64,000 bases of DNA from NCBI GenBank assembly GCA_902610175.1, contig CACLUR010000001.1, positions 434,001 through 498,000 on the forward strand. The letters run 5' to 3'. Every line of letters starts with the position of its first letter. Within the stretch, counting starts at the first letter, position 1. Source of the DNA: an uncultured Alphaproteobacteria bacterium (GTDB lineage Bacteria; Pseudomonadota; Alphaproteobacteria; HIMB59). Below are positions 8,760 through 17,622 of this stretch, one piece after another. Made by a program: the position numbers and the translations under genes. Under the pieces are notes generated by a model that was given only the letters and a program-made list of their open reading frames with translations, was not told the DNA's origin and made no database searches.

Positions 8760-9623
8760 CTTTTTTAATTTAGAATAAACAAGATATCCAGAAATTATTA
8801 TTAAAATAGCACCGCATAATTCTATAATTGAGGGGTAGTGATTGAAAACAAAAATACTAATTACTATTCCAAAAATGATCTGTGAATAATGTGTGATGCT
8901 AAAAAATGAAGCTTCTATTCTTCTAAGAGAATAGATTAAGATCATCATGGCCACACCATCAATAAGCCCTGCACCTACCATTATTAAAAAATCGTACAAA
9001 GCGATATCTTTGTAATGGTTGATTGAAAATACTGTGAAAATTATGCCAGTAATTCCCATACTATAAAAAGTCAAAGCCATAGTTCTTTCAGATTTCCCAT
9101 AAACTCGCACTGTAAAATCTAGACACGCTAATGAAATTACTCCTAATATAAGAAATATTACTCCCAAAGCATTAAAACCTGCGTTTAAACTAAAACCTGA
9201 GACCATAAAAACAGCAATCATAGCTAGTATTAAAGAAATTATTTTGGATAGGTAAATCGACTCCTTTAAGATTACTATTCCCATAATTGAGAGTAACACA
9301 GGAGCTGACAAAATTATTGGATAAGCAATAGATAAAGGTAATAAAATGATACCTTTTACAACAAAATAATAGGTCAAAGTCATTAAAATACCTCTTATAA
9401 AATGAAGTTTATAATTGCTTGTTTTTATTTCTTCTAAGCTCTTTCTGTACAGTAAGTAAAAGAGCACTGGGATTATTGCGGAGAAACTCGCTATGGAAAA
9501 TATAACTGTGTCTTTATATAAATCTCCAATTAATTTTATAATAGTGTCTGCAATTGAAAATAAGAAAAAGGCAACAGTGCCTAGTATGTAAATTACGTGT
9601 TTTTTACTCTCTAATTGAGACAT
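8751..9623 (-). CDS. EamA/DMT family transporter
   Basis: A 290-residue inner-membrane protein with about ten hydrophobic helices in two repeated five-helix halves, the layout of the drug/metabolite transporter superfamily. The end of the first half carries SIMGIVILKESIYLSKI, the usual EamA pattern. The substrate cannot be predicted. It overlaps the upstream MFS-type gene by 20 bp. Confidence 0.88.
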   Translation of the reverse strand: MSQLESKKHVIYILGTVAFFLFSIADTIIKLIGDLYKDTVIFSIASFSAIIPVLFYLLYRKSLEEIKTSNYKLHFIRGILMTLTYYFVVKGIILLPLSIAYPIILSAPVLLSIMGIVILKESIYLSKIISLILAMIAVFMVSGFSLNAGFNALGVIFLILGVISLACLDFTVRVYGKSERTMALTFYSMGITGIIFTVFSINHYKDIALYDFLIMVGAGLIDGVAMMILIYSLRRIEASFFSITHYSQIIFGIVISIFVFNHYPSIIELCGAILIIISGYLVYSKLKKLN

Positions 9624-10875
9624 TGAATTTACTTCTATATCTCATTACTAAGATTAATACGAACAATTTAATGGTAAGCGGTATAAAAAAATAAAAAATC
9701 ATAATATTTGGAATATTTGGGTGAATTGTAAAATTTATTGATTGTAAGTAACCATATCCCGTTAGTGCTATACCAGCAGCAATTCCTATAGCAGCTTTTC
9801 TTATAATTGAGAAAAATGAGGTAAAAAACTGTGATAAACGATTTTCATTATTTACATCTAATATGTCAGCTAACTCAATCTGGGGTATTATAAGATCAAT
9901 TCCAATTCCAATTCCTGTAATAAGTATGACAAATATATATATTTGCCAATAGTCACTGCTAGTGAAAATAACAAATAAAAAACCAAGAATAGTTATACTG
10001 GTTCCAATCTGTAATAAAAACATATTTGAAAATTTTTTTCCAAAAAAATACCAAAATGGCGTTGAAATTAATGTTATAAGAAAATACAAAATTAATAAAT
10101 GGCCTGCATAATCACTAAGACCCAGATATTCAGATACAAATATAATAAATAAATTTGCAGTAAAATTATTAGCAAGTAAATTAAAAAATGTAATGTAAGA
10201 AAAAGGTAAGATTTTTTTATTTTTTTTAATGAAAGTTTTTAATTTTATCCAAGAAATTTCATTTGGCTTGTAATTCAGTTCATCATCATAGAAAAAATAA
10301 AAAATTAATCCCCCTATAATTGCAAGAGAAATAAAAATAAAACCACTTGTTTTTATAACGTCTGGGTTTAATAGCTCAACATTATTTAAATTTGAAATAG
10401 TCGTTGGAATAATAAGAGCTGCAAGAACTCCTAAAATTGCAAATACTTCTTTGACTGCTGCCAAACGAAATCTTTTTTTTAAAATTTTTTTTTGATCGAT
10501 AACTATAGAGTCGTAAGGAATGATTGCAATTGAGTAACTTATCAATGCTAAGTTATAAAAAAAAATAAAATAATAAATATTAGAAGATTGGAAAACGTAA
10601 AGGCCAAATAAGGAGAAAATAAATATTATTATTCCTAAAAGAATTTGATTTTTTCTTGATCGACCTGAAATAATTCTTTTTTCTGTTAAATAACCAATTA
10701 AAAAGTCTGAGAAGACATCAAAAAATCTAGATATCAGTATTACTAGACCGATAACACTTAAAGAGATACCAATTGATAAATTGTAAAATGTGGGCAAAAA
10801 AATAAATAATAATAAAAAACTCCCAGCAAGGTAAAATGACTGAAAACTATAGGATAAAATCGATTTTAAACTCAT
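9604..10875 (-). CDS. MFS transporter of the GPH (MelB-like) type
   Basis: A 423-residue protein with about twelve transmembrane helices. The cytoplasmic loop after helix 2-3 (RFFDVFSDFLIGYLTEK, then GRSRKNQILLG) matches the glycoside-pentoside-hexuronide:cation symporter branch. A second ELADILDVNNENR loop follows helix 8-9. The substrate is unknown, possibly a sugar or glycoside. It appears co-transcribed with the downstream EamA gene. Confidence 0.85.
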   Translation of the reverse strand: MSLKSILSYSFQSFYLAGSFLLLFIFLPTFYNLSIGISLSVIGLVILISRFFDVFSDFLIGYLTEKRIISGRSRKNQILLGIIIFIFSLFGLYVFQSSNIYYFIFFYNLALISYSIAIIPYDSIVIDQKKILKKRFRLAAVKEVFAILGVLAALIIPTTISNLNNVELLNPDVIKTSGFIFISLAIIGGLIFYFFYDDELNYKPNEISWIKLKTFIKKNKKILPFSYITFFNLLANNFTANLFIIFVSEYLGLSDYAGHLLILYFLITLISTPFWYFFGKKFSNMFLLQIGTSITILGFLFVIFTSSDYWQIYIFVILITGIGIGIDLIIPQIELADILDVNNENRLSQFFTSFFSIIRKAAIGIAAGIALTGYGYLQSINFTIHPNIPNIMIFYFFIPLTIKLFVLILVMRYRSKFNVSIRE

Positions 10876-10950
10876 TTTTGGATATTTAATACTTGAACAA
10901 CTTTGACTATATCAAAATATTTATTAGTGTTCAGTTAGCATTCATGCGGG

Positions 10951-10996
10951 GGCTGATTCGGTATCTCACTTTCCTCCTCTATATGTCGAGTCAGCC
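10951..10996 (-). other. Stem-loop overlapping the 3' end of ogt
   Basis: A GC-rich inverted repeat: GAGTCAGCC (10988-10996) pairs with GGCTGATTC (10951-10959) at eight of nine positions. The loop read on the minus strand contains GACATATAGAGGAGGAAAGTG. It covers the stop codon of ogt and encodes the unusual tail of that protein. No T-run follows, so it is a poor intrinsic terminator. The loop motif resembles that of the stem-loop at 7659-7711. Confidence 0.35.
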
Positions 10997-11481
10997 GTTC
11001 CTCTACCCTCTATATCTAGTATTTTTCTCTTAATTTTATCACCCCACATATATCTTCCGAAATCTCCATTTTTTTTTACTACTCTATGACAAGGAACCAA
11101 TAATCCAACAGGATTTTTACCAACCGCTGAAGCAATGGCTCTTACTGCATCTGGTCTCTTTATTTTTTTAGCAAGCTCGCTGTAGGAAATTGTTTGACCA
11201 TAAGGAATTTTTGTAATTTCTGTCCAAACTTTTTTTTGTAGTGTAGTTCCATCAAGGAATTTTATTTTTATATTTTTTTGTTTAGAAATTTTACCTTTCA
11301 ATAAATTGTTTATTAATATTTTTGCTTTTTTTAATTTTAAACCTTTAGTTGGGTTATATAAATTAAGTATGTTTTTAATTCTTTTATCGTTATCTTTTAT
11401 AAGAAAGTGAACTCCCTCTGAACTATCTAGGACAAAAAGTTTAATTATTGGTGTTTCGATAAAATCAAAACAATAATTCAT
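10966..11481 (-). CDS. ogt: Methylated-DNA--protein-cysteine methyltransferase
   Basis: Removes alkyl groups from O6-alkylguanine by irreversible transfer to its own cysteine. The reactive site PCHRVV is present, preceded by the recognition helix region IPYGQTISYSELAKK and followed by NGDFGRYMWG. It has 171 residues. The tail after ILDIEG (GRGTADSTYRGGK) is not typical of the family and is encoded by the stem-loop at 10951-10996. It overlaps the dnaJ stop by one base and is probably the last gene of the dnaK-dnaJ-ogt unit. Confidence 0.93.
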   Translation of the reverse strand: MNYCFDFIETPIIKLFVLDSSEGVHFLIKDNDKRIKNILNLYNPTKGLKLKKAKILINNLLKGKISKQKNIKIKFLDGTTLQKKVWTEITKIPYGQTISYSELAKKIKRPDAVRAIASAVGKNPVGLLVPCHRVVKKNGDFGRYMWGDKIKRKILDIEGRGTADSTYRGGK

Positions 11482-12560
11482 TAATTAAACATTTTTTTTA
11501 CTTTATCAAAAAACCCTTCCGTCATTTTAGAGTTTTTCTTAGTAAGGGTTTCATTAAATTGATTTAAAAGTTTCTCTTGATCTGAAGATAAGTTTACTGG
11601 TGTTTCAGCATGTACTTTAACAATCATATCACCTCTTGTGTTTGTTCTCAGAATACTCATTCCCTTGCCTTTGATTCTGAGTTTATGACCTGACTGCATT
11701 CCTTTTGGTATGGAAACATTAACCATTTTTTTTTCTATAGTAGGAACTTCTATATTTCCGCCCAAAGTTGCTGTAGTAAAAGGTATAGCAACATCACAAA
11801 TAATGTTATCTCGTTCTCTCTGGAAAAGTTTGTGGTTATTTATATTTATAAAAACGTAAAGGTCTCCATAGGAGCCGCCTCTTTCTCCAGCCTCTCCTTC
11901 TCCACTCATTCTAATCCTGTTACCTGTTTCAACTCCAGCAGGTATTTTGATCTGAATTTTTTTATTTTGTTTAATTCGTCCAGTGTTACTGCATTTTGAG
12001 CATCGACCCTTCATTTCTTGCCCAGTTCCACCACATCTACCACAGGTCCTCTCCATTGAAAAAAACCCACTCTGAGTCCTTACTTTTCCGTAACCTTGGC
12101 AAGTAGAACAACTTTTATAACTATGCTGTTCAGGGCAATTAATCATTTTGGGTATTGTTACTTCTATTGATTTTCCAGTAAAAGCCTCTTCTAGGTCAAT
12201 AGTAATATCGTAGCGCAAATCATCCCCTCTACTTTCGCGCTGACCGCCCTCACCAAATGCACCAAAAATATCTTCAAAAATATCTGAAAAACCGCCAAAG
12301 CCTTGTTGGCCAAATCCACCGGCTCCACCACCGCCTTGTTCAAAAGCAGCATGGCCAAATTGATCATAAGTTTGTCTTTTTTTTGGATCTTTTAAAATTT
12401 CATATGCTTGACTCACATCCTTAAATTTTTGTTCAGCAGCAGAGTCACCCTGGTTTCGATCAGGATGATATTTCATTGCTAATTTTCGGTAAGCACTTTT
12501 TATTTCAGAGTCACTAGCTTCACGGGATATACCAAGAGTGTCATAAAAATCCTCAGCCAT
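11481..12560 (-). CDS. dnaJ: Chaperone DnaJ (Hsp40)
   Basis: Co-chaperone that delivers substrates to DnaK and stimulates its ATPase. The J domain is at residues 1-70 with the HPD motif (MKYHPDRNQG). A Gly/Phe-rich linker runs to about residue 105. A zinc-binding region follows with CPEQHSYKSCSTCQGYG and CGRCGGTGQ-type repeats, then the C-terminal substrate-binding domains. The first zinc repeat is CPEQHSYKSCSTC, so its first cysteine spacing is altered from CxxCxGxG. Normal length for the family. Lies 23 bp after dnaK. Confidence 0.97.
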   Translation of the reverse strand: MAEDFYDTLGISREASDSEIKSAYRKLAMKYHPDRNQGDSAAEQKFKDVSQAYEILKDPKKRQTYDQFGHAAFEQGGGGAGGFGQQGFGGFSDIFEDIFGAFGEGGQRESRGDDLRYDITIDLEEAFTGKSIEVTIPKMINCPEQHSYKSCSTCQGYGKVRTQSGFFSMERTCGRCGGTGQEMKGRCSKCSNTGRIKQNKKIQIKIPAGVETGNRIRMSGEGEAGERGGSYGDLYVFININNHKLFQRERDNIICDVAIPFTTATLGGNIEVPTIEKKMVNVSIPKGMQSGHKLRIKGKGMSILRTNTRGDMIVKVHAETPVNLSSDQEKLLNQFNETLTKKNSKMTEGFFDKVKKMFN

Positions 12561-12583
12561 AATATTTTAAACCAAGCTAAGAG

Positions 12584-14515
12584 TTACTGTCCGCTTGCTT
12601 TTTTATCGTCGTCTACTTCTTCATAGTCTGCGTCTATAACATCATCATCGCTTTTAGTTTCACTAGTGTTATCTTCTTGCTTAGGTTGTTCTGCGCCAGG
12701 AGCCTCAGATGATTGTTGATCTTTGTACATAGCTTCGCCCATTTTCATAGATGATTGAGTTAGGTCTTGTGTTTTTTGTTTTATGGCCTCAATCTCATTT
12801 TTTTCGAGCGCTTCTTTTAAATCTTTTAAATCTGCTTCTATTTTAGACTTATCTTCGGGACTAATTTTATCGCCATGCTCTTTTATATTTTTTTCCACTT
12901 GGAAGACAAGACTATCGGCTTGATTCTTAACATCAACCTCTTCTCTTTTCTTCTTATCTGTTTCAGCATTAGCTTCAGCATCTTTAACCATTTTGTCAAT
13001 CTCTTCATCTGATAGACCACCAGATGCTTGGATTTTAATTTGTTGCTCTTTTCCTGTAGATTTATCTTTTGCAGATACATTGACAATACCATTAGCGTCA
13101 ATATCGAAAGTCACCTCGATTTGTGGTGTTCCTCTTGGAGCAGGAGGTATGCCAACTAAATCGAATTGACCTAAAAGCTTGTTATCAGCAGCCATTTCTC
13201 TTTCTCCCTGAAAGACCCTGATAGTAACGGCATTTTGATTGTCCTCTGCTGTTGAGAAAACTTGGCTTTTTTTTGTAGGAACAGTCGTATTTCTTTCAAT
13301 TAACTTTGTAAATACTCCGCCCAGTGTTTCAATACCCAAAGAAAGCGGGGTTACGTCTAAAAGTAAAACATCTTTTACATCACCTTGTAAAACACCTGCC
13401 TGAATAGCTGCTCCCATAGCCACAACTTCATCAGGATTAACGCCTTTACTGGGGTCTTTTCCAAAAAAGTTTTTAACAATTTCTGTTACTTTTGGCATTC
13501 TTGTCATTCCACCAACTAAAATGACATCGTTTATGTCGCTTGCTGAAAGGCCAGCGTCACTAAGAGCTTTTTTACAAGGTTCAATTGTATTTTGAAGCAA
13601 GTCGTCAACCAACTCTTCAAGCTTAGCTCTGGTAAGTTTTACATTTAAGTGTTTAGGCCCAGATTGATCAGCTGTAATAAAAGGTAAATTTACATCAGTT
13701 TGAGTTGAGCTTGACAGTTCTATTTTTGCTTTTTCAGCAGCCTCTTTTAAACGTTGTAATGCTAATTTGTCATTTTTTAAATCTATACCTTGCTCTTTTT
13801 TAAATTCGCTGGCTAAAAAATCAATAATTCTTAAATCAAAGTCTTCGCCACCCAAGTGTGTGTCACCATTTGTTGACTTAACTTCGAACACACCATCACC
13901 AACTTCTAAAATTGATACATCAAATGTACCACCACCTAAATCGTAAACAACTACAGTGCCTGATTGTTTTTTATCTAGTCCATATGCTAATGAAGCAGCG
14001 GTTGGTTCATTAATAATTCTTAAAACTTCTAAGCCAGCAATTTTACCAGCATCTTTAGTTGCTTGCCTTTGTGCATCATTGAAATAAGCAGGTACAGTTA
14101 TCACTGCTTGTGTAATAGCTTCTCCTGTATAAGACTCGGCTGTCTCTTTCATTTTTTGAAGAATAAAAGCAGAGATTTGACTTGGGCTATATTTTTCACC
14201 CTGAGCTTCAACCCATGCATCACCGTTATTACCTTTAATAATTTTAAATGGAGATAAGCCTACATCTTTTTGGACAGTGTCGTCTTCAAAGCTTCTACCA
14301 ATAAATCTTTTTACAGCATAAAGTGTATTTTCAGGATTGGTGACGGCTTGTCTTTTTGCAGATTGACCAATTAGTTTTTCGCTTTCAGTAAAAGCTACAA
14401 CAGAAGGTGTTGTTCTAGCACCTTCAGAATTCTCTATTACCTTTGGATTCTTTCCATCCATTATTGCCACACAAGAGTTTGTGGTACCTAAATCAATTCC
14501 AATTACTTTAGCCAT
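12584..14515 (-). CDS. dnaK: Chaperone DnaK (Hsp70)
   Basis: ATP-dependent folding chaperone of 643 residues. The nucleotide-binding domain starts with [13 protein letters not shown] and contains [14 protein letters not shown] and [12 protein letters not shown]. The linker [19 protein letters not shown] leads into the substrate-binding domain, and the acidic C-terminal tail ends in [12 protein letters not shown]-like sequence. The gene has a strong sigma-32 type promoter just upstream and is followed by dnaJ and ogt on the same strand. Confidence 0.98.
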   Translation of the reverse strand: MAKVIGIDLGTTNSCVAIMDGKNPKVIENSEGARTTPSVVAFTESEKLIGQSAKRQAVTNPENTLYAVKRFIGRSFEDDTVQKDVGLSPFKIIKGNNGDAWVEAQGEKYSPSQISAFILQKMKETAESYTGEAITQAVITVPAYFNDAQRQATKDAGKIAGLEVLRIINEPTAASLAYGLDKKQSGTVVVYDLGGGTFDVSILEVGDGVFEVKSTNGDTHLGGEDFDLRIIDFLASEFKKEQGIDLKNDKLALQRLKEAAEKAKIELSSSTQTDVNLPFITADQSGPKHLNVKLTRAKLEELVDDLLQNTIEPCKKALSDAGLSASDINDVILVGGMTRMPKVTEIVKNFFGKDPSKGVNPDEVVAMGAAIQAGVLQGDVKDVLLLDVTPLSLGIETLGGVFTKLIERNTTVPTKKSQVFSTAEDNQNAVTIRVFQGEREMAADNKLLGQFDLVGIPPAPRGTPQIEVTFDIDANGIVNVSAKDKSTGKEQQIKIQASGGLSDEEIDKMVKDAEANAETDKKKREEVDVKNQADSLVFQVEKNIKEHGDKISPEDKSKIEADLKDLKEALEKNEIEAIKQKTQDLTQSSMKMGEAMYKDQQSSEAPGAEQPKQEDNTSETKSDDDVIDADYEEVDDDKKASGQ

Positions 14516-14555
14516 TTTGTTTTTCCTACTTTAAAAATTAAATAATCTTATATTT

Positions 14556-14583
14556 ATATGGGTTGATACTTGCTTAATTCAAG
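14556..14583 (-). promoter_or_regulatory. Sigma-32 heat-shock promoter of dnaK
   Basis: On the minus strand CTTGAAT (14577-14583) is followed after 13 bases by ACCCATAT (14556-14563). This matches the RpoH consensus CTTGAAA, N11-16, CCCCATnT closely. A transcript would begin near 14548 and reach the dnaK ATG at 14515 after a leader of about 33 bases. It sits in the 91-bp gap between grpE and dnaK. Confidence 0.75.
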
Positions 14584-14606
14584 AGCATTAAAAATATTGA
14601 ATTTTC

Positions 14607-15233
14607 TTACTTTTCGGATTTCTCTTCTTCTTTGATGGCTTTATAGTCTTGATTTTCTTGAGGTTTTTTTGATACCCCTACCATTGCTGGTCTTAGTAAC
14701 CTATCATGCAATGTGTAGCCTGGAATTAGTTCTTGAACAATAGTTCCAGGCTCACAGTCATATTTTTCAATTTCCATCATAGCTTGGTGTAAATTATGGT
14801 CAAATTTTTGGTTTATACTTTCAATTTTTTTGATGCCAATTTTTTCGAAAGTGGCCATAGTAGATTGTGCAATAAGATCTAAACCATCAACAACAGACTT
14901 AATGCTTTCATTAGATCTCACTTCCTCTGAAATACTTGATTTTGCTCTCTCGATATTGTCACCGATATTAATTATTTCTTTTGCAAAATTAGCAACACCA
15001 TATTTAAGTGCATCTGATTGATCTTTTTCTGCCCTTTTTCTAAAGTTTTCTAGTTCAGCAACAGCTCTTAATCTTTGGTCTTTTAAACTCTCAATTTCCT
15101 CTTTGAGTTTTTGGATTTCATCTTCATTTGTATCTGAATTTTTATCTATATCAGTCTCAGTGGTTTCTTGATTTTCTGTAACATCTTCTTCTTGATGTTT
15201 AGCTTGATCTTCGTAATTTTTCTCTTCTTCCAT
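14607..15233 (-). CDS. grpE: Nucleotide exchange factor GrpE
   Basis: A 208-residue DnaK nucleotide exchange factor. It has a long acidic N-terminal extension, a coiled-coil stretch (EEIESLKDQRLRAVAELENF followed by RKRAEKDQ) and a C-terminal beta domain with the family signature from NLHQAMMEIEK to GYTLHDRLLRPAMVGVSK. It lies 10 bp after hrcA and 91 bp before dnaK. Confidence 0.97.
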   Translation of the reverse strand: MEEEKNYEDQAKHQEEDVTENQETTETDIDKNSDTNEDEIQKLKEEIESLKDQRLRAVAELENFRKRAEKDQSDALKYGVANFAKEIINIGDNIERAKSSISEEVRSNESIKSVVDGLDLIAQSTMATFEKIGIKKIESINQKFDHNLHQAMMEIEKYDCEPGTIVQELIPGYTLHDRLLRPAMVGVSKKPQENQDYKAIKEEEKSEK

Positions 15234-15243
15234 AATAATTCCT

Positions 15244-16266
15244 TTATTTTTTTGATATTGTTTCAGACATATAGCTCACAATAGGAACAATTCGTTGATA
15301 ATCAATTCTTTTTGGACCTATGACACCAATAGCACCAGTGAGTCCATTTTTAGTTTTATAATTTGATAAAATCATAGATAAGTTTGTATTTTTAAAAAAA
15401 TTTGTGTTACTTCCAATAAATATTTGTACTCCTTTTGATTTTTTCAAGGCCTTAATCATTTTGTTTGCCATTTTACCTGTTTCAATATCACTCAAAAGCT
15501 CATTTATGCTGTCTAAGTCTGTTTCTAAATTATTCTTAATTAAATTTGGTAGGCCTCTAACAAAAAAGGTTTCTGTATTTTGAGATTTTTCAATTTTTAT
15601 TCCTTTAAGCAAAAGTTTTTTTGAGGTATTGGTTATTTGATTTTTTGCAGATTTAATAAAAATTTTTATATTATTTTGAATTTCTGTAGGAGACATAGAT
15701 TTTGAAAACTTATTTATAAAGTTACCAATACTATTTAAATCTTCTGTTTGAATATTTTCATCAATTTCTACTATTCTATTTGATGTATACCCATCTTCAT
15801 GCTCGATGATGAATATCACTTTATGATTATCGATTTTGTGAAAGTCAACTTTTCTAATTTTTGTTATTTTTTCATTATTTATAACAAGACTAGCTTGTTT
15901 CGATAGGCCATTTAAAGTGTTAGTAATTATTTCTTGTTCATTTAAAAGATTATTCATTTTAGATGACTTCTCAATAATCTCTTTTTCACTTTTACTAATT
16001 GAACCTGGCTCTAAAAGTGCATGAGTATAAAATTGTAAACCTAAATCAGTTGGTATGCTGCCTGCAGAGAAATGTCCTTTTTGTATAAGTCCGTGAAAAT
16101 TTATTTCGTTTAAAACATTTCTTATTGTGGCTGGTGAGAGTTTGTAAGAAATTTTTGAACTAAGTGCTTTGGAGCCCATAGGCTCACCTGTTTTCAAGTA
16201 ACTTTCGACAAGTGACTTGAATATAAGCTTTGATCGTGCACCAATATCTGTAATTTTTTTATTCAT
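15244..16266 (-). CDS. hrcA: Heat-inducible transcription repressor HrcA
   Basis: A 340-residue repressor of heat-shock genes that normally binds the CIRCE element. The N-terminal winged helix (SKLIFKSLVESYLKTGEPMG followed by SKALS and LSPATIRNVL) is clear, and the C-terminal GAF-like domain ends with GVIGPKRIDYQRIVPIVSYM. It is co-directional with grpE. No CIRCE inverted repeat (TTAGCACTC/GAGTGCTAA) is seen upstream of hrcA, grpE or dnaK, so its operator here is not identified. Confidence 0.95.
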   Translation of the reverse strand: MNKKITDIGARSKLIFKSLVESYLKTGEPMGSKALSSKISYKLSPATIRNVLNEINFHGLIQKGHFSAGSIPTDLGLQFYTHALLEPGSISKSEKEIIEKSSKMNNLLNEQEIITNTLNGLSKQASLVINNEKITKIRKVDFHKIDNHKVIFIIEHEDGYTSNRIVEIDENIQTEDLNSIGNFINKFSKSMSPTEIQNNIKIFIKSAKNQITNTSKKLLLKGIKIEKSQNTETFFVRGLPNLIKNNLETDLDSINELLSDIETGKMANKMIKALKKSKGVQIFIGSNTNFFKNTNLSMILSNYKTKNGLTGAIGVIGPKRIDYQRIVPIVSYMSETISKK

Positions 16267-16307
16267 TAATCTTAATTAATCTTATAGTTTAAAATAATAA
16301 AACATAA

Positions 16308-17033
16308 ATGTCTGGATATACAAGAAATGATAGAGAGCTCTCTAAAATTAGAAATTTAGAAATAATTCCAGACTTTCAACCAAATAATCAATCATCATGT
16401 TTAGTAAAGTTAGGAAATACTCATGTCTGTTGCTCAGCGATTATTGAAGATAGAGTTCCTGGATTTTTAAGAAATTCTGGGAAAGGTTGGTTAACTGCAG
16501 AATATGGTATGTTACCTTCTTCTACATCTGAAAGAATGGACAGAGAGGCAGCCAAAGGTAGGCAGTCTGGAAGAACACAAGAAATTCAGAGACTTATTGG
16601 AAGAAGTTTAAGGTGTGCTGTTAATTTAGATATACTTGGTGAAAAAACTATCAAGATTGATTGTGATGTGATTAGTGCTGATGGAGGAACAAGGACAGCG
16701 TCTATCATTGGCGGATACGTTAGTCTTGCTCGATCAATTAATGAGTTCAAAAATAAATTTAATTTATCAAAGGCAATTATAGTAAATCAAGTTGCAGCAA
16801 TATCGGTTGGTGTTGTTAAAGGAACATCATGCATAGATTTAAATTACATTGAAGACTCAAGTGCTGAGGTAGATTGCAATGTGGTAATGGCAAATGATGG
16901 TCAATTTATTGAATTTCAATCTACTGGTGAAGAGGCTAAATTTAGCAAGAAGACTATTATGAGTTTTATAGAACTAGTTGAGGGATCGATGCCAGAAATT
17001 TTCAATATTCAAAACTTGGCAATTGAAAAATAA
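16308..17033 (+). CDS. rph: Ribonuclease PH
   Basis: A 3'-5' phosphorolytic exoribonuclease that trims tRNA 3' ends. At 241 residues it has normal length. Diagnostic segments include GKGWLTAEYGMLPSST, RQSGRTQEIQRLIGRSLR and the phosphate/metal region CDVISADGGTRTASI. It is divergent from hrcA and overlaps rdgB, a pairing usual in alphaproteobacteria. Confidence 0.97.
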   Translation: MSGYTRNDRELSKIRNLEIIPDFQPNNQSSCLVKLGNTHVCCSAIIEDRVPGFLRNSGKGWLTAEYGMLPSSTSERMDREAAKGRQSGRTQEIQRLIGRSLRCAVNLDILGEKTIKIDCDVISADGGTRTASIIGGYVSLARSINEFKNKFNLSKAIIVNQVAAISVGVVKGTSCIDLNYIEDSSAEVDCNVVMANDGQFIEFQSTGEEAKFSKKTIMSFIELVEGSMPEIFNIQNLAIEK

Positions 17034-17622
17034 TTTATTACTTGGCACTAATAATACTGGAAAATTAAAAGAATTTATTTTTTATTTAAAGCACTTCAAT
17101 CTATTTAGTGAATATGAACTTTTAAATCTAAATAAATTTAACAATATTGGTGAACCAACTGAAGATGGTAAAACTTTTGAAGAAAATTGTGAAATTAAAT
17201 CGAAATATTTTTTAGATAAAACAAATACACTCGTACTATGCGATGATAGTGGATTTGTTATAAATAAATTAAATAACTATCCAGGAATAAAAACAGCAAG
17301 AGAGGCAAAAAAATTAGGAGGGGAGCAAAAAGTTATAGATTTCATTTTTAGCAAATTTAAAAACTTAAGTTATATTGATGCAACTTTTTTTTGCTCTATT
17401 TGCATTTTAGGAAATAACCAAAGATATCAGGTATCAGGGTACATACCGGGCTTTATAATAAAAGACAAGAGAGGCAATAATGGTTTTGGTTATGATCCAT
17501 ATTTTATTCCTAGTACTAATAATAAGACATTCGCTGAGATGAATGAAAAACAAAAATTATTAAATTCTCACAGGTATGAAGCTTTTAAAAAATTATCTAA
17601 TCAAATATTACAGGATAATTAA
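17023..17622 (+). CDS. rdgB: XTP/dITP diphosphatase (RdgB/HAM1 family)
   Basis: A house-cleaning pyrophosphatase that removes ITP, dITP and XTP. The family opening LLLGTNNTGKLKEF is followed by EDGKTFEENCEIKS and LCDDSGFVI, and GNNGFGYDPYFIP occurs near the C-terminus. I place the start at the TTG at 17023, inside the last codons of rph, which gives 199 residues, the usual length. An ATG 45 bases further upstream would add an unrelated N-terminus. Confidence 0.92.
   Translation: MKNNLLLGTNNTGKLKEFIFYLKHFNLFSEYELLNLNKFNNIGEPTEDGKTFEENCEIKSKYFLDKTNTLVLCDDSGFVINKLNNYPGIKTAREAKKLGGEQKVIDFIFSKFKNLSYIDATFFCSICILGNNQRYQVSGYIPGFIIKDKRGNNGFGYDPYFIPSTNNKTFAEMNEKQKLLNSHRYEAFKKLSNQILQDN

Noticed and set aside
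10951-10996. Intrinsic terminator for ogt
   Set aside because: The stem has a long loop and no following T-run; the loop similarity to 7681-7702 suggests another role.
12883-13101. Small lysine-rich gene inside dnaK
   Set aside because: It is an alternative reading frame of the dnaK C-terminal region with no independent signals.
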